Assembly: GCF_003696215.1 (NCBI RefSeq) | Contig: NZ_RFFG01000053.1 | Span: forward strand, 1 to 56,034 | Source: Actinomadura harenae | GTDB taxonomy: Bacteria > Actinomycetota > Actinomycetes > Streptosporangiales > Streptosporangiaceae | Length of the DNA: 56,034 bases | Direction: 5' to 3' | In this document: positions 40,486 to 48,844 of the stretch, piece by piece | Numbering within the stretch: position 1 is the first letter of the stretch | How the letters are laid out: each line of letters begins with the position of its first letter | Notes under the pieces: generated by a model | What the model was told of the DNA's origin: nothing | Seen by the model: the letters and a program-made list of their open reading frames with translations, nothing else | Databases searched by the model: none | Made by a program: the position numbers and the translations under genes

Positions 40486-40682
40486 CCTCCCTGCACGGCG
40501 GTCAGCACTTCCAGCCGGTCCGCCTCGGTCAGCCTCGTCGCGCCCCACGCGGACCGCGACACCACCTCGTCGTTCAGCGCCGCCGCCACCCCGCCCGGGG
40601 CCTCGGTGACCGTGGCGACCGCGTCGGCCACGCTCGCGTCCTCGGGGAGGTCCCGCGGCTCGCCGTTCACAATGATCTTCAT
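40482..40682 (-). CDS. thiS: Sulfur carrier protein ThiS
   Basis: 66 residues of ubiquitin-like fold: MKIIVNGEPRDLPEDASVAD, VAAALNDEVV, and the required C-terminal Gly-Gly, which is adenylated and thiocarboxylated to deliver sulfur to ThiG. Both ends overlap neighbours by 4 bp. Confidence 0.95.
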   Translation of the reverse strand: MKIIVNGEPRDLPEDASVADAVATVTEAPGGVAAALNDEVVSRSAWGATRLTEADRLEVLTAVQGG

Positions 40683-41815
40683 ACGCCTTCCTGCACGCGT
40701 CCGGGGGAGAAGCGGTCGGGGGAGAAGGGCCGGGCCACCTCCGGGAGCTCGCCGTCCAGCAGCGCGGCGCTCAGCGCGTCCGCGGTCACCGGGGTGAGCA
40801 GGATCCCGTTGCGGTAGTGCCCGACGCCGAGCACCAGGCCGGGCAGCGCGGACGGCCCGAGCACCGGCGCGTTGTCCGGTGAGCCGGGCCGCAGGCCCGC
40901 CGTGACCTCGGCGAAGTCGAGCTCGGTGATGCCGGGCACGAGCTCGCGGGCGTCCCGCAGCAGCTCCCAGACGCCGCCCGCGGTCACCCGGGTGTCGAAG
41001 CCCAGCTCCTCCTGCGTCGCGCCGACGACGATCTCGCCGTCCGCGCGCGGCACCAGGTAGACCGACGACCCGCGCACCACGCCCCGGGTCGTCCGGCGCA
41101 GGAACGGCACGCGCGTGCGCAGCCGCAGCACCTGCCCCTTCACCGGCCGGACGGTCGGGACGACGCCCGGCGGGATCCCGCCGACCTCGCCCGCCCAGGG
41201 CCCGGCCGCGAGCAGCACCCGGTCGGCGGGGAGCTCGGTGCCGTCGTCCAGGCGGACGCCGGCCGCGGCGTCCCCGCGCACGACCACCTCGGCCGCCCGC
41301 CGCCGGACGATCCGCGCGCCGAGCCTCTCGGCCCCCGCGAGCAGCGCCGGGGCGAGCCGCCTCGGGTCGATCGAGCCGTCCTCGGGCGCGTACAGCCCGC
41401 CCCGGACGGTCGGCGCGAGCATCGGCTCGAGCCTGCGGCACTCGCGCCGGTCGAGCGCCTCGGTCGGGACGCCCAGCGCCTCCTGGAACCGCTTCACGTC
41501 CTCGAGGACGCGCAGGTCGTCGGCGTCGAAGGCGACCTCGAGCAGGCCGTCGGTGCGGTGCCCGGTGTCGAGGCCGGTCAGCTCCTCGAGCTCGGCGACG
41601 AACCCCGGGTACCGGTTGCGGGACGCCACGCCCAGCCTCAGCAGCGGTTCCTCGCCGTAGTCGAGCTCGCTGACGGGGGTCAGCATCCCGGCCGCGACCC
41701 CGGACGCGCCGCTCACGGGCGCCGGATCGACCAGGGTGACGTCCGCGCCGCGCGCCGCGCAGCGCCAGGCCGTGCCGAGGCCCACGACCCCGGCTCCGAT
41801 GATGACGACGTTCAC
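40679..41815 (-). CDS. thiO: Glycine oxidase ThiO
   Basis: 378 residues. This FAD enzyme oxidises glycine to the dehydroglycine (imine) used by ThiG. The dinucleotide site VIIGAGVVGLGTAWR is at the N-terminus. VSGASGVAAGMLTP, the EDGSIDPRRLAPAL region and GHYRNGILLTPVTAD near the C-terminus fit the DAO/ThiO family. GTG 41815 lies directly after the aptamer, whose 3' strand carries the AAGGGAG Shine-Dalgarno, so translation should be ligand-controlled. Its stop overlaps thiS by 4 bp. Confidence 0.94.
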   Translation of the reverse strand: MNVVIIGAGVVGLGTAWRCAARGADVTLVDPAPVSGASGVAAGMLTPVSELDYGEEPLLRLGVASRNRYPGFVAELEELTGLDTGHRTDGLLEVAFDADDLRVLEDVKRFQEALGVPTEALDRRECRRLEPMLAPTVRGGLYAPEDGSIDPRRLAPALLAGAERLGARIVRRRAAEVVVRGDAAAGVRLDDGTELPADRVLLAAGPWAGEVGGIPPGVVPTVRPVKGQVLRLRTRVPFLRRTTRGVVRGSSVYLVPRADGEIVVGATQEELGFDTRVTAGGVWELLRDARELVPGITELDFAEVTAGLRPGSPDNAPVLGPSALPGLVLGVGHYRNGILLTPVTADALSAALLDGELPEVARPFSPDRFSPGRVQEGV

Positions 41816-41922
41816 AGGCGGCTCCCTTCGCCGGCATGACCCGGATCAGGTTCAGGCGGTCGGCGGCCCGTCCAGCCGCCCTCTCAGCCCGGTTCAGGCC
41901 GGGCTCCCGCGCACTTCCGCCT
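41816..41922 (-). promoter_or_regulatory. TPP riboswitch (THI element)
   Basis: On the minus strand the THI-box cores CTGAGAGGG (41879-41887) and CCTGATCCGGGTCATGCCGG (about 41831-41850) are present with the intervening stems. P1 forms between 41917-41922 and 41816-41821. The thiO ribosome binding site (41822-41828) lies inside the aptamer, so TPP binding should block translation directly. TAGGCT at 41926-41931 places the transcript start at P1. Confidence 0.95.
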
Positions 41923-41925
41923 CCT

Positions 41926-41931
41926 AGCCTA
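41926..41931 (-). promoter_or_regulatory. -10 element of the thiOSG promoter
   Basis: TAGGCT read leftward, about 6-9 nt before the riboswitch P1 stem. Confidence 0.5.
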
Positions 41932-41950
41932 CGACGAACCGGACACCGGC

Positions 41951-41956
41951 TAGCCT
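41951..41956 (+). promoter_or_regulatory. -10 element of a leaderless promoter for the FAD oxidoreductase
   Basis: TAGCCT plus 6 nt, then ATG 41963. It is back-to-back with the thi promoter. Confidence 0.55.
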
Positions 41957-41962
41957 GCGGGC

Positions 41963-43165
41963 ATGGACCGGGTGATCGTGGTGGGCGGCGGGCTGGCGGG
42001 CGTGCGCGCGGCGGAGGCGCTCCGCAGACACGGGTACGAGGGCGCGCTGACGCTGGTCGGCGCCGAGCGGCACCGGCCGTACGACCGTCCGCCGCTGACG
42101 AAGGCCGTCCTGAAGGGCGAGACCGACTTCCCGGCGCTGGACACCGACCTCGCGGCCCTGGACGTCCGGGTGCTCGCGGGCGAGCGCGCGACCGGCCTCC
42201 GGCTCGCCCCCGGACGCGGCGGGACGCTCGCCACGACCGCCGGCGACCTGGACTTCGACGGCCTGGTGATCGCGACCGGCGCCACGCCCGTCCGGATGCC
42301 CGGCGACGGCCCGCAGCACGTCATCCGCACGCTGGACGACGCGCTGGAGGTCCGGAAGGGGCTCGTCCCCGGCGCCCGCGTCGTGATCGTCGGAGCGGGC
42401 TGGATCGGCGCCGAGGTCGCCACCACGGCCGTCAAGGACGGCTGCGCCGTGACGGTCGTGGAGGCCGCGGACGCGCCGCTCGCGAACGCGCTCGGGCCGG
42501 AGCTCGGCGCGCTCACCGCTCCCTGGTACGCCGAGGCGGGCGTCGAGCTGCGCACGGGCGTCAAGGTCGCCTCGGTCGAGCCGTCCGGGCTGGCGCTCGC
42601 GGGCGGCGGGCACATCCCGGCCGACCTCGTCGTGTCCGGCGTCGGCGTCCGTCCCGAGGTGGCCTGGCTGGACGGCTCGGGTCTGGACGTCGAGCGGGGC
42701 GTGCTCGCCGACGCGTCCCTGCGCGCCTCGGTGGACGGCGTCGCGCGCGCCGACGTGGTCGCGGTCGGCGACTGCGCCGCCTGGTGGTCGAACCGGTACG
42801 GGCGTCGCCTGCTGGTCGAGCACTGGGACACCGCGCTGAACGCGCCCGAGACCGCCGCCGCCACCCTGCTCGGCCAGGACGCGACCTACGACGTGGCGCC
42901 CTACTTCTGGTCGGAGCAGTTCGACCGGTTCGTCCAGTACGCCGGGCACCACTCCGGGGCCGAGCGGATGATCCGCCGGGGCTCGCCCGCGGACGGCGCC
43001 TGGGCCGTGGCGTGGATCACGGGCGACCGGCTTGACGCGATCTTGACCGTGGACCGGCCGCGGGACCTCGTCCAGGCGAAGCGGATCATCGCCGCGGGGA
43101 CGCCCGTGGACCCCGCCCTGCTGGGCGATCCGGGCATTCCGGTGCGGCGGACGGTGAAGTCCTGA
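41963..43165 (+). CDS. NAD(P)/FAD-dependent oxidoreductase (ferredoxin reductase type)
   Basis: 400 residues. FAD site VIVVGGGLAGVRAAEALR, then YDRPPLTK, VIATGATPV, the NAD(P) site VIVGAGWIGAEVA, and VVAVGDCAAW near the FAD pyrimidine site. The C-terminal reductase domain (about 290-390, with YFWSEQFD) is of the rubredoxin/ferredoxin reductase (RhcA/CamA) type. It would pass electrons from NAD(P)H to a ferredoxin for a cytochrome P450 or dioxygenase; none is nearby. The leaderless start is supported by TAGCCT 6 nt upstream. It is divergent from thiO. Confidence 0.9.
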   Translation: MDRVIVVGGGLAGVRAAEALRRHGYEGALTLVGAERHRPYDRPPLTKAVLKGETDFPALDTDLAALDVRVLAGERATGLRLAPGRGGTLATTAGDLDFDGLVIATGATPVRMPGDGPQHVIRTLDDALEVRKGLVPGARVVIVGAGWIGAEVATTAVKDGCAVTVVEAADAPLANALGPELGALTAPWYAEAGVELRTGVKVASVEPSGLALAGGGHIPADLVVSGVGVRPEVAWLDGSGLDVERGVLADASLRASVDGVARADVVAVGDCAAWWSNRYGRRLLVEHWDTALNAPETAAATLLGQDATYDVAPYFWSEQFDRFVQYAGHHSGAERMIRRGSPADGAWAVAWITGDRLDAILTVDRPRDLVQAKRIIAAGTPVDPALLGDPGIPVRRTVKS

Positions 43166-43235
43166 CGAACGGCGAAAGATCGACGGAAGTGTCCCCCGGG
43201 GGGCCTGGACGGGTTTGAGTGCTCCGGGGGCGTGG

Positions 43236-43241
43236 TAGCAA
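43236..43241 (+). promoter_or_regulatory. Candidate -10 before the Rv2175c-like gene
   Basis: TAGCAA plus 6 nt, then GTG 43248, with TTTGAG 16 bp further upstream. Adjacent AAGGGGG could instead be a close ribosome binding site. Confidence 0.35.
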
Positions 43242-43247
43242 GGGGGC

Positions 43248-43631
43248 GTGACGCAGACGCACGCAACCATTGAGAGCGACCTCGACCCCCGTACCGACGC
43301 CCTGGTGGGCGAGTGGATCGGCCTCCGGGAGGTGGCCGAGCGCCTCGACCTGAAGTTCAACCGGATCAAGCAGCTCATGGCGGAGCGCAAGCTGCTGGCC
43401 GTCCGCCGGGACGGCCACTCCATGGTGCCCGCGGCGTTCATCGCCGACGGACAGGTGATCAAGGGCCTGCCCGGCACGCTGACACTCCTGAAGGACGCCG
43501 GTTTCGACGACCTGGAGACGCTGCGCTGGCTCTTCACCGTCGACGAGACGCTGCCCGGCACGCCGGTGCAGGCACTGGCCGAGAACCGCGGCACCGAGGT
43601 CCGGCGGAGGGCCCAGGCGCTCGCCTTCTGA
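43248..43631 (+). CDS. Rv2175c-family DNA-binding protein
   Basis: 127 residues. A winged helix-turn-helix (WIGLREVAERLDLKFNRIKQ, then LMAERKLLAVRR) is followed by a C-terminal domain with LKDAGFDDLETLRWLF. This matches M. tuberculosis Rv2175c, a DNA-binding protein phosphorylated by PknL. The Thr-containing N-terminus (TQTHATIESD) resembles the region where PknL acts. The kinase gene is 5 kb away, separated by the thi operon and two other genes. The start is GTG 43248. Its stop codon falls within the first unit of a tandem repeat. Confidence 0.88.
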   Translation: MTQTHATIESDLDPRTDALVGEWIGLREVAERLDLKFNRIKQLMAERKLLAVRRDGHSMVPAAFIADGQVIKGLPGTLTLLKDAGFDDLETLRWLFTVDETLPGTPVQALAENRGTEVRRRAQALAF

Positions 43632-43680
43632 CCCGGCGCCTTCTGACCCGGCGCCTTCAGACCGGCGCCTTCTGACCCGG
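43622..43680. repeat. 15-bp tandem repeat that includes the stop codon
   Basis: Four units of CGCCTTCTGACCCGG, the third one base shorter. Unit 1 overlaps the last codons and TGA of the Rv2175c-like gene. Confidence 0.85.
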
Positions 43681-43740
43681 CGACCGACACGCCCCCGGCG
43701 GAGGGACGTTCCGGACGGCCAGGCCGAGTCGGCGGCAAAG

Positions 43741-43765
43741 CACGTGAAATGATGCGGGTCACGTG
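43741..43765. promoter_or_regulatory. Inverted repeat upstream of thiE
   Basis: CACGTGA-N11-TCACGTG, perfect, about 84 bp before the thiE start. Candidate operator; no riboswitch-like structure is visible before thiE. Confidence 0.4.
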
Positions 43766-43848
43766 CGCGGATCCCCGCGCGCGTGGCCCGCACCCGTACG
43801 CCCCCCCTTTTGCACTCCCCGTTCCCGCTCCGGAAGGACCCGCTCACC

Positions 43849-44523
43849 GTGTCCAGGCACCTGCCCACCGACCGCGCCGTCCGGCTGCGCGCCCGGCTCG
43901 GCCGCGCGCGGCTCTACCTCTGCACGGACGCCCGGGAGGAGCAGGGCGACCTGCCGGAGTTCCTCGACGCGGTCCTCGCGAACGGGGTCGACATCGTCCA
44001 GCTGCGCCAGAAGGGCCTGGAGGCGCGGCAGGAGCTCGGGTTCCTCGAGGTGTTCCGGGACGCCTGCGACCGGCACGGCGCGCTGCTCGCGGTCAACGAC
44101 CGCGCCGACGTCGCGCACGCCGCCCAGGCCGACGTCCTGCACCTCGGGCAGGACGACCTGCCCGTCCCGGCGGCCCGCGCGATCGTCGGCCAGGACGTCC
44201 TGATCGGCCGCTCCACGCACGACACCGGGCAGGCCGCGGCCGCCGTCGCCGAGCCCGGCGTGGACTACTTCTGCTGCGGCCCCGTCTGGCCCACCCCGAC
44301 CAAGCCCGGCCGCCACGCGCCCGGCCCGCCGCTGCTGGAGTACGCGGCCGGACGGAACCCGGCGCGCCCGTGGTTCGCGATCGGCGGCGTCGACCTCGGC
44401 AACCTCGACGAGGTCCTCGCGACGGGCGCGGACCGCGTCGTGGTCGTCCGGGCGCTCACCGAGGCCGGCGACCCGGGCGCCGCGGCCGCCGAGTTCTCCC
44501 GCCGCCTCCGCCGCGACGCCTGA
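43849..44523 (+). CDS. thiE: Thiamine-phosphate synthase
   Basis: 224 residues. ThiE joins hydroxymethylpyrimidine diphosphate and thiazole phosphate to thiamine phosphate. Features are LYLCTDAR, the pocket strand VDIVQLRQK, LLAVNDRADVA, VLHLGQDDLP, IGRSTHD, YFCCGPVWPTPTKPGR and WFAIGGVDL. GTG 43849 has GGAAGGA about 10 nt upstream. It stands apart from thiOSG, on the opposite strand 2 kb away. No THI element is visible, although an inverted repeat lies upstream. Confidence 0.95.
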   Translation: MSRHLPTDRAVRLRARLGRARLYLCTDAREEQGDLPEFLDAVLANGVDIVQLRQKGLEARQELGFLEVFRDACDRHGALLAVNDRADVAHAAQADVLHLGQDDLPVPAARAIVGQDVLIGRSTHDTGQAAAAVAEPGVDYFCCGPVWPTPTKPGRHAPGPPLLEYAAGRNPARPWFAIGGVDLGNLDEVLATGADRVVVVRALTEAGDPGAAAAEFSRRLRRDA

Positions 44524-44618
44524 CCGGCGCCTTCTCCGGCGGGGAGATGACAACACGCCGCCATCCCCTGGACGCCGGGTGGTCACCAGCGGCCCTCCGC
44601 GTGGCCGACAATGGAGGC

Positions 44619-44783
44619 ATGAGCGTTTCACCGGACGACGACCGCGTGGTGGACCTGGCGGACGACGACCTGCCCGTGCTGCCCGACCAGACCGACGACG
44701 ACACCGACGCCGGATGGGGCGAGTGGCGCGACGGCGGGGACGACGACGCGCGCCTGCGCGACGAGGTTCCGCCCCACTGGTGA
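44619..44783 (+). CDS. Small acidic conserved protein
   Basis: 54 residues, MSVSPDDDRVVDLADDDLPV and a WGEWRDGGDDD segment ending in EVPPHW. Short Asp-rich proteins ending in RPPHW/PPHW occur in many actinomycetes, function unknown. GGAGG lies 5 nt before ATG 44619. It is 95 bp after thiE. Confidence 0.65.
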   Translation: MSVSPDDDRVVDLADDDLPVLPDQTDDDTDAGWGEWRDGGDDDARLRDEVPPHW

Positions 44784-44804
44784 CCGGGAGGGTGGCAGCA
44801 GGGG

Positions 44805-45797
44805 CTAGAGCAGGACGCCCAGGGCGAAGCCGGCCGTGACGACGGCGGCGAGGGCGAGCATCATGCGCCACCGGTAGCGGGGGATCCTCGTCGGGCGCGG
44901 CTGCGGGGCCGGGGTCTCGCCGTCCCGCAGCGCCCGGACGATCTGCCGCGCCGTGGGACGCGCGGCCGGGTTCTTGTCCAGGCAGCTCGCCACCAGGTCG
45001 CGCAGCTCGCCGCGCATGTCGCCGAGGTCCGGCGGGCGGGTGACGATGCGCCGCATGACCGCCGCGCTCGGGCCGCCGCCGAACGGCGGGCGCCCGGTCG
45101 CGGCGAACACGACGGTCGCGGCCCAGGCGAACACGTCGGCGGGCGGGCCGACCGGCTCGTCCTCGATCTGCTCGGGGGCCATGTAGGCGGGGGTGCCGAC
45201 CGCGCCGTGCGTGGTGACGGGGGTGGCGTCGGCGGTCCGCGCGACGCCGAAGTCGATCACCTTCGGGCCGTCCGGGCCGAGCAGCACGTTGCCGGGCTTG
45301 AAGTCGCGGTGGACCACGCCCGCGCGGTGGATCGCGGCGAGGCCGGCGGCCGAGCGGAGCGCGATCCGGCGCAGCCGCCCGGCCGGGAACGGGCCGTTCT
45401 CCTCGACCGACTCCTGGAGGGACGGGCCGTCCACGAACTCGCTGACGATGTAGGGGCGGTCGCCCGTCACGTCCGCCTCGAGGACCCGCGCGACGTGGCG
45501 GCTGGTGACCTCGCGGGCGGCGTGCGCCTCCTTGACGAACCGGGAGCGCGCCCGCGGCGTCGCGGCGGCCCCGCCCCGCAGCAGCTTCAGCGCGACGCCC
45601 GGCCCCTGGTCTCGGTCGCGGTCGTGATCACGGTCACGGTCACGGTCACGGTCGCGTCCGCGCCCGTCGGGGACGGCGAGGTAGACCACGCCCTGGCCGC
45701 CCTCGCCCAGGCGGCGGACGAGCCGGTGGCCGCCGAGGCGGCGCGGGTCGTCCGGGCCCAGGGGCAGGCCGGGACGGCTGGACGAGGGGTCCAGCAT
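44805..45797 (-). CDS. Membrane-anchored Ser/Thr protein kinase
   Basis: 330 residues. A kinase domain (about 20-285) carries GEGGQGVVY, K after VALKLL, HRDFKPGN, DFG and APE. A single membrane helix lies at the C-terminus (about 309-330), with no extracellular domain. Between the glycine loop and the catalytic Lys there is an insertion of alternating Asp-Arg residues (RDRDRDRDHDRDRD), encoded by a hexanucleotide repeat. The start is uncertain: ATG 45797 has GGGAG only 1 nt away, and TTG 45824 has GGAG at 6 nt. It is different in sequence from the PASTA kinase. Targets unknown. Confidence 0.85.
   Translation of the reverse strand: MLDPSSSRPGLPLGPDDPRRLGGHRLVRRLGEGGQGVVYLAVPDGRGRDRDRDRDRDHDRDRDQGPGVALKLLRGGAAATPRARSRFVKEAHAAREVTSRHVARVLEADVTGDRPYIVSEFVDGPSLQESVEENGPFPAGRLRRIALRSAAGLAAIHRAGVVHRDFKPGNVLLGPDGPKVIDFGVARTADATPVTTHGAVGTPAYMAPEQIEDEPVGPPADVFAWAATVVFAATGRPPFGGGPSAAVMRRIVTRPPDLGDMRGELRDLVASCLDKNPAARPTARQIVRALRDGETPAPQPRPTRIPRYRWRMMLALAAVVTAGFALGVLL
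45602..45657. repeat. Hexanucleotide microsatellite in the kinase N-lobe
   Basis: About nine copies of a CGGTCA/CGGTCG-type 6-bp unit, coding on the minus strand for the Asp-Arg repeat. Copy-number changes remain in frame. Confidence 0.85.
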
Positions 45798-45915
45798 GCT
45801 CCCGGGGGAGGAGGATGACGGCAACGGGGGCTCCGGCTCGGCGGGGGAGGACGAGTGGAAGTTTCCCTCTTTTGTACCCTGTGCCGCCCGCGCGCGGGGC
45901 GGGAAGCTTGATCTT

Positions 45916-48147
45916 TTACGTCCGGCAGACGCCCCCAGCTCGGGCGAACGCCCCGGTCAGGGCCACATCCCTGGAGGAATCGCCCACCTGCACGCGGTAG
46001 CAGCCGGGCGCGACCTTCCAGCCATGGGACGGAAGGTCCCAGTACGCGACCGACCGGTCGGTGATCGGGAACGTCACGGTCGAGCTCGCCCCGGCGGCGA
46101 GCGTGAGCTTCTGGAAGCCCTTGAGCTGGCGCGGCGGCTGCGGCGTCGTGACGTTCGGCGCGGGCAGCCCGAGGTAGAGCTGCGGCACCGTCACGCCCTT
46201 CCGCGAGCCGGTGTTGGTGACCGTCACGCGCACCGAGGTGGGCGTCACCTTCAGCCCGCTGTACCGGAATCGCGTGTAGGAGAGCCCGAATCCGAACGGG
46301 TAGCGCGGCGCGATGCCCTTGGCGTCGTAGTGCCGGTACCCGACCAGGACGCCCTCGGAGAACGTGACCGCCTTGTCCACACCCGGGAACTGCGCCGGGT
46401 TCCCGGCCGTGGGCGCGTCGCCCTCGGCGGCGGGGAACGTGAACGGCAGCCGTCCGCCGGGGTCGACGTCCCCGTACAGGACGCGCGCGAGGGCGTCGCC
46501 ACCGCGCGCGCCCGGGTACCAGGCCTCGACGACGCCCTTCACCTTGTCCGCCCACGGGGTGAGCACCGGGCCGCCGGTCTCCAGGACGACGACGGTGTTC
46601 GGGTTGGCGTCCGCGACGGCCGAGATCAGCCCGTCCTGGTCGCCCTTGGTCGGGTCGCCACAGTTCAGCGTCAGGCAGGACCGGTCGAAGAACTCGCCCT
46701 CGCTGTCGGTGGCGAACACGATCGCCACGTCCGCGTCGCGGGCGGCCTTCGCGGCGGCGCCCTGGTCGCGTCCGCTGGTGGAGGTGACCGTGGCTCCCGC
46801 GCCCGCGCGCCCGCCGATGCCCTGGCGCGGCGTCACGGACGTGAACGGCTGGACCTGCGCCGATCCGAACCCGCTCGGGTTGGCGTCGGCGGCCCCGCCG
46901 ATCAGCGCGATCCGCTTCGGGGCCTTCAGGGGCAGGACGCCGCCGGCGTTCTTGAGCAGCGTGATGCCGCTCTCCTCGATCCGCTGCGCCGCCGTCTCGC
47001 TGCCCGCCCGGCTGATCTTCGTCAGGTCGTTGGCGTACGCCGGACGGTCGAACATCCCGAACGCGAACATCGTGCGCAGGATGGCCCGGACGTGCGCGTC
47101 CACGGTCGCCTGGGTGACCTTCTTCTGGGCCAGCGCGAGCTTGAGCGCGAGGTTGCTGTACCGGTAGCCGTAGGGGAGTTCGAGGTCGAGGCCGCCGTTG
47201 GCCGCTCCCACCGTGTCCTGCGCGGCGGTGTGGTCGGACGCCACGAACCCCTTGAAACCCCACTCCTTGCGCAGGATCGTGTTCAGCGTCGCGCCGTCCT
47301 GGCAGGCCCACCGGCCGTTCAGCTGCCCGAACCCGCACATCACGGTCGCCGCGTTCCCGTTCCGCACGGCGGCCTCGAACGGCGGCAGGTAGATCTCCCG
47401 CAGCGTCCGCGGGTCGACCTTCATGCTCAGCGCCGTCCGGTCGGTCTCCTGGGTGTAGACCGCCAGGTGCTTGACCGAGGTCAGCACGCCCTGCGCCTGC
47501 GCGCCCCCGATCCAGGACGTCCCGGTCGCCGCGGACAGGAACGGGTCCTCGCCGAAGCCCTCGAACGAGCGCCCGTCGCGCGGGTTCCGCAGGACGTCCA
47601 CGGTCGGCCCGAAGATCAGGTCGTTGCCGCGGTGCCGGGCCTCCCACGCCACGGTCGTGCCGTAGTCGCGGGCCGTGGCCGGGTCGAAGGACGCCGCCGC
47701 CGTGATCGGCGCGGGCAGCGCGGTCGCCTTGCCCTGCCGGACGCCCGCCGGGCCGTCCGCCATGGAGATCGGGGGGATGCCGAGGCGCGCGACCCCGGCG
47801 CTGGTGTCGGCGTGCGCGTTCTCGGAGAAGCCGCCGAGCGGGCCGCCCAGCGGGTCGTCCGACGCGAGCAGCGAGATCTTCTCGTCGGCGGTCATCTTCG
47901 GCAGCAGCAGCGCCACCCGCTGGTCGGCCGTGAGGGTCCTCTTGCACCAGGGCCGTTTCGCGGGGTCGCCGCAGCGCGTGACCGCGGCGGCCCTGGCGAT
48001 CCGTCCGGGCTGGGCCTCCGCCGACTGGACGGCCCAGAGCGACACGGCCAGCGCCGATGCGAGGGCCCCTGCGCCCCACATCCGGCTCGTCCCCGCGCGC
48101 ATGAGGCTCGCCATGCGGCCTGCCGTACGGCTCGTGCGCGCGGGCAT
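45916..48147 (-). CDS. Secreted glycoside hydrolase family 3 beta-glucosidase
   Basis: 743 residues. A signal peptide spans about residues 1-45 (hydrophobic SALAVSLWAV, then QSAEAQ). The GH3 N-terminal barrel follows, with the nucleophile Asp in GFVASDHTA, KHLAVYTQE and EGFGEDPFL. The alpha/beta-sandwich (GITLLKNAGGVLPL, VETGGPVLTPW, GDVDPGGRLPFTFP) and a fibronectin III-like domain (VRVTVTNTGSRKG) complete the fold. It hydrolyses terminal beta-glucosides or similar outside the cell. ATG 48147 overlaps the upstream stop by one base (TGATG), so the two genes are coupled. There is no adjacent sugar transporter. Confidence 0.92.
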   Translation of the reverse strand: MPARTSRTAGRMASLMRAGTSRMWGAGALASALAVSLWAVQSAEAQPGRIARAAAVTRCGDPAKRPWCKRTLTADQRVALLLPKMTADEKISLLASDDPLGGPLGGFSENAHADTSAGVARLGIPPISMADGPAGVRQGKATALPAPITAAASFDPATARDYGTTVAWEARHRGNDLIFGPTVDVLRNPRDGRSFEGFGEDPFLSAATGTSWIGGAQAQGVLTSVKHLAVYTQETDRTALSMKVDPRTLREIYLPPFEAAVRNGNAATVMCGFGQLNGRWACQDGATLNTILRKEWGFKGFVASDHTAAQDTVGAANGGLDLELPYGYRYSNLALKLALAQKKVTQATVDAHVRAILRTMFAFGMFDRPAYANDLTKISRAGSETAAQRIEESGITLLKNAGGVLPLKAPKRIALIGGAADANPSGFGSAQVQPFTSVTPRQGIGGRAGAGATVTSTSGRDQGAAAKAARDADVAIVFATDSEGEFFDRSCLTLNCGDPTKGDQDGLISAVADANPNTVVVLETGGPVLTPWADKVKGVVEAWYPGARGGDALARVLYGDVDPGGRLPFTFPAAEGDAPTAGNPAQFPGVDKAVTFSEGVLVGYRHYDAKGIAPRYPFGFGLSYTRFRYSGLKVTPTSVRVTVTNTGSRKGVTVPQLYLGLPAPNVTTPQPPRQLKGFQKLTLAAGASSTVTFPITDRSVAYWDLPSHGWKVAPGCYRVQVGDSSRDVALTGAFARAGGVCRT

Positions 48148-48743
48148 CAGTGGTCGTCCTCGATCTGGACGCGCAGCGCGTTCAGCGCGAAAGCGACCAT
48201 GTGGTACTGCCCGATGAGCATGACCAGCTCGATCAGGCGGGCCTCGTCGAACCGCTCCGCCAGCGCCGCCCAGGTCGCGTCCGAGACGGTGGACGTGGCG
48301 TCGAGCTCGTCCGCCACGTCGATCACCGCCCGGTCGCCGTCCGGCCAGGGGTGGTCGCCGGGCGCGCCCCGCAGCGCCTCGATCTCCGCCTCGGTGAGCC
48401 CGGCCAGTCGCGCGAGCGGGACGTGGTGCGCCCACTCGTACGCGCACGAGCGCCGGTGCGCGACGCGCAGGATCACGATCTCCCGGACGCGCCCGTCCAG
48501 CGTCCCCTCGAACAGCAGCTTGGAGCCGAACCCGATCCAGGCCGTGAACAGCGCCGGATGCCGGGCGAGCGTCGTGAAGACGTTCAGGGGGCCGGTGGCG
48601 GAGACGACGGCGCGCAGCGTGTCGTCCCACTCCTCCGGGGGCAGTGGCGGGACGCGAGGCGTGCCGGGCGCGGGCGTGGACGGCGTGTCGGCGGGCGCGG
48701 TGTCGGCAGACGCGGTGTCGGCGGGCGGGGTGTCGGAGGCCAT
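48147..48743 (-). CDS. Carboxymuconolactone decarboxylase (CMD) family protein
   Basis: 198 residues. The helical CMD/AhpD-type core has RRSCAYEWAHHVPLAR. Only one Cys is present, so it cannot be an AhpD-type thiol peroxidase with CxxC. It fits the subgroup named after 4-carboxymuconolactone decarboxylase, whose activities are mostly unknown. The first 30 residues are a disordered ADTA/ADTP repeat. ATG 48743 is chosen, with a poor ribosome binding site. It is coupled to the GH3 gene by TGATG. Confidence 0.82.
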   Translation of the reverse strand: MASDTPPADTASADTAPADTPSTPAPGTPRVPPLPPEEWDDTLRAVVSATGPLNVFTTLARHPALFTAWIGFGSKLLFEGTLDGRVREIVILRVAHRRSCAYEWAHHVPLARLAGLTEAEIEALRGAPGDHPWPDGDRAVIDVADELDATSTVSDATWAALAERFDEARLIELVMLIGQYHMVAFALNALRVQIEDDH

Positions 48744-48844
48744 GGCGTACTTTCTGCCACCGATCACTGGGAGAGTGCTAGCCCGTCCCGCCGCATTGGC
48801 CACATCGTGTCACGCCATTGACACGCGGTCTCAGAAGGCCAGGG

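Noticed and set aside
48760..48785. CIRCE-like element (GAGTGCTAGC) before the CMD gene
   Set aside because: Only one half-site of the HrcA operator is present; the TTAGCACTC partner at 9-bp spacing is missing.
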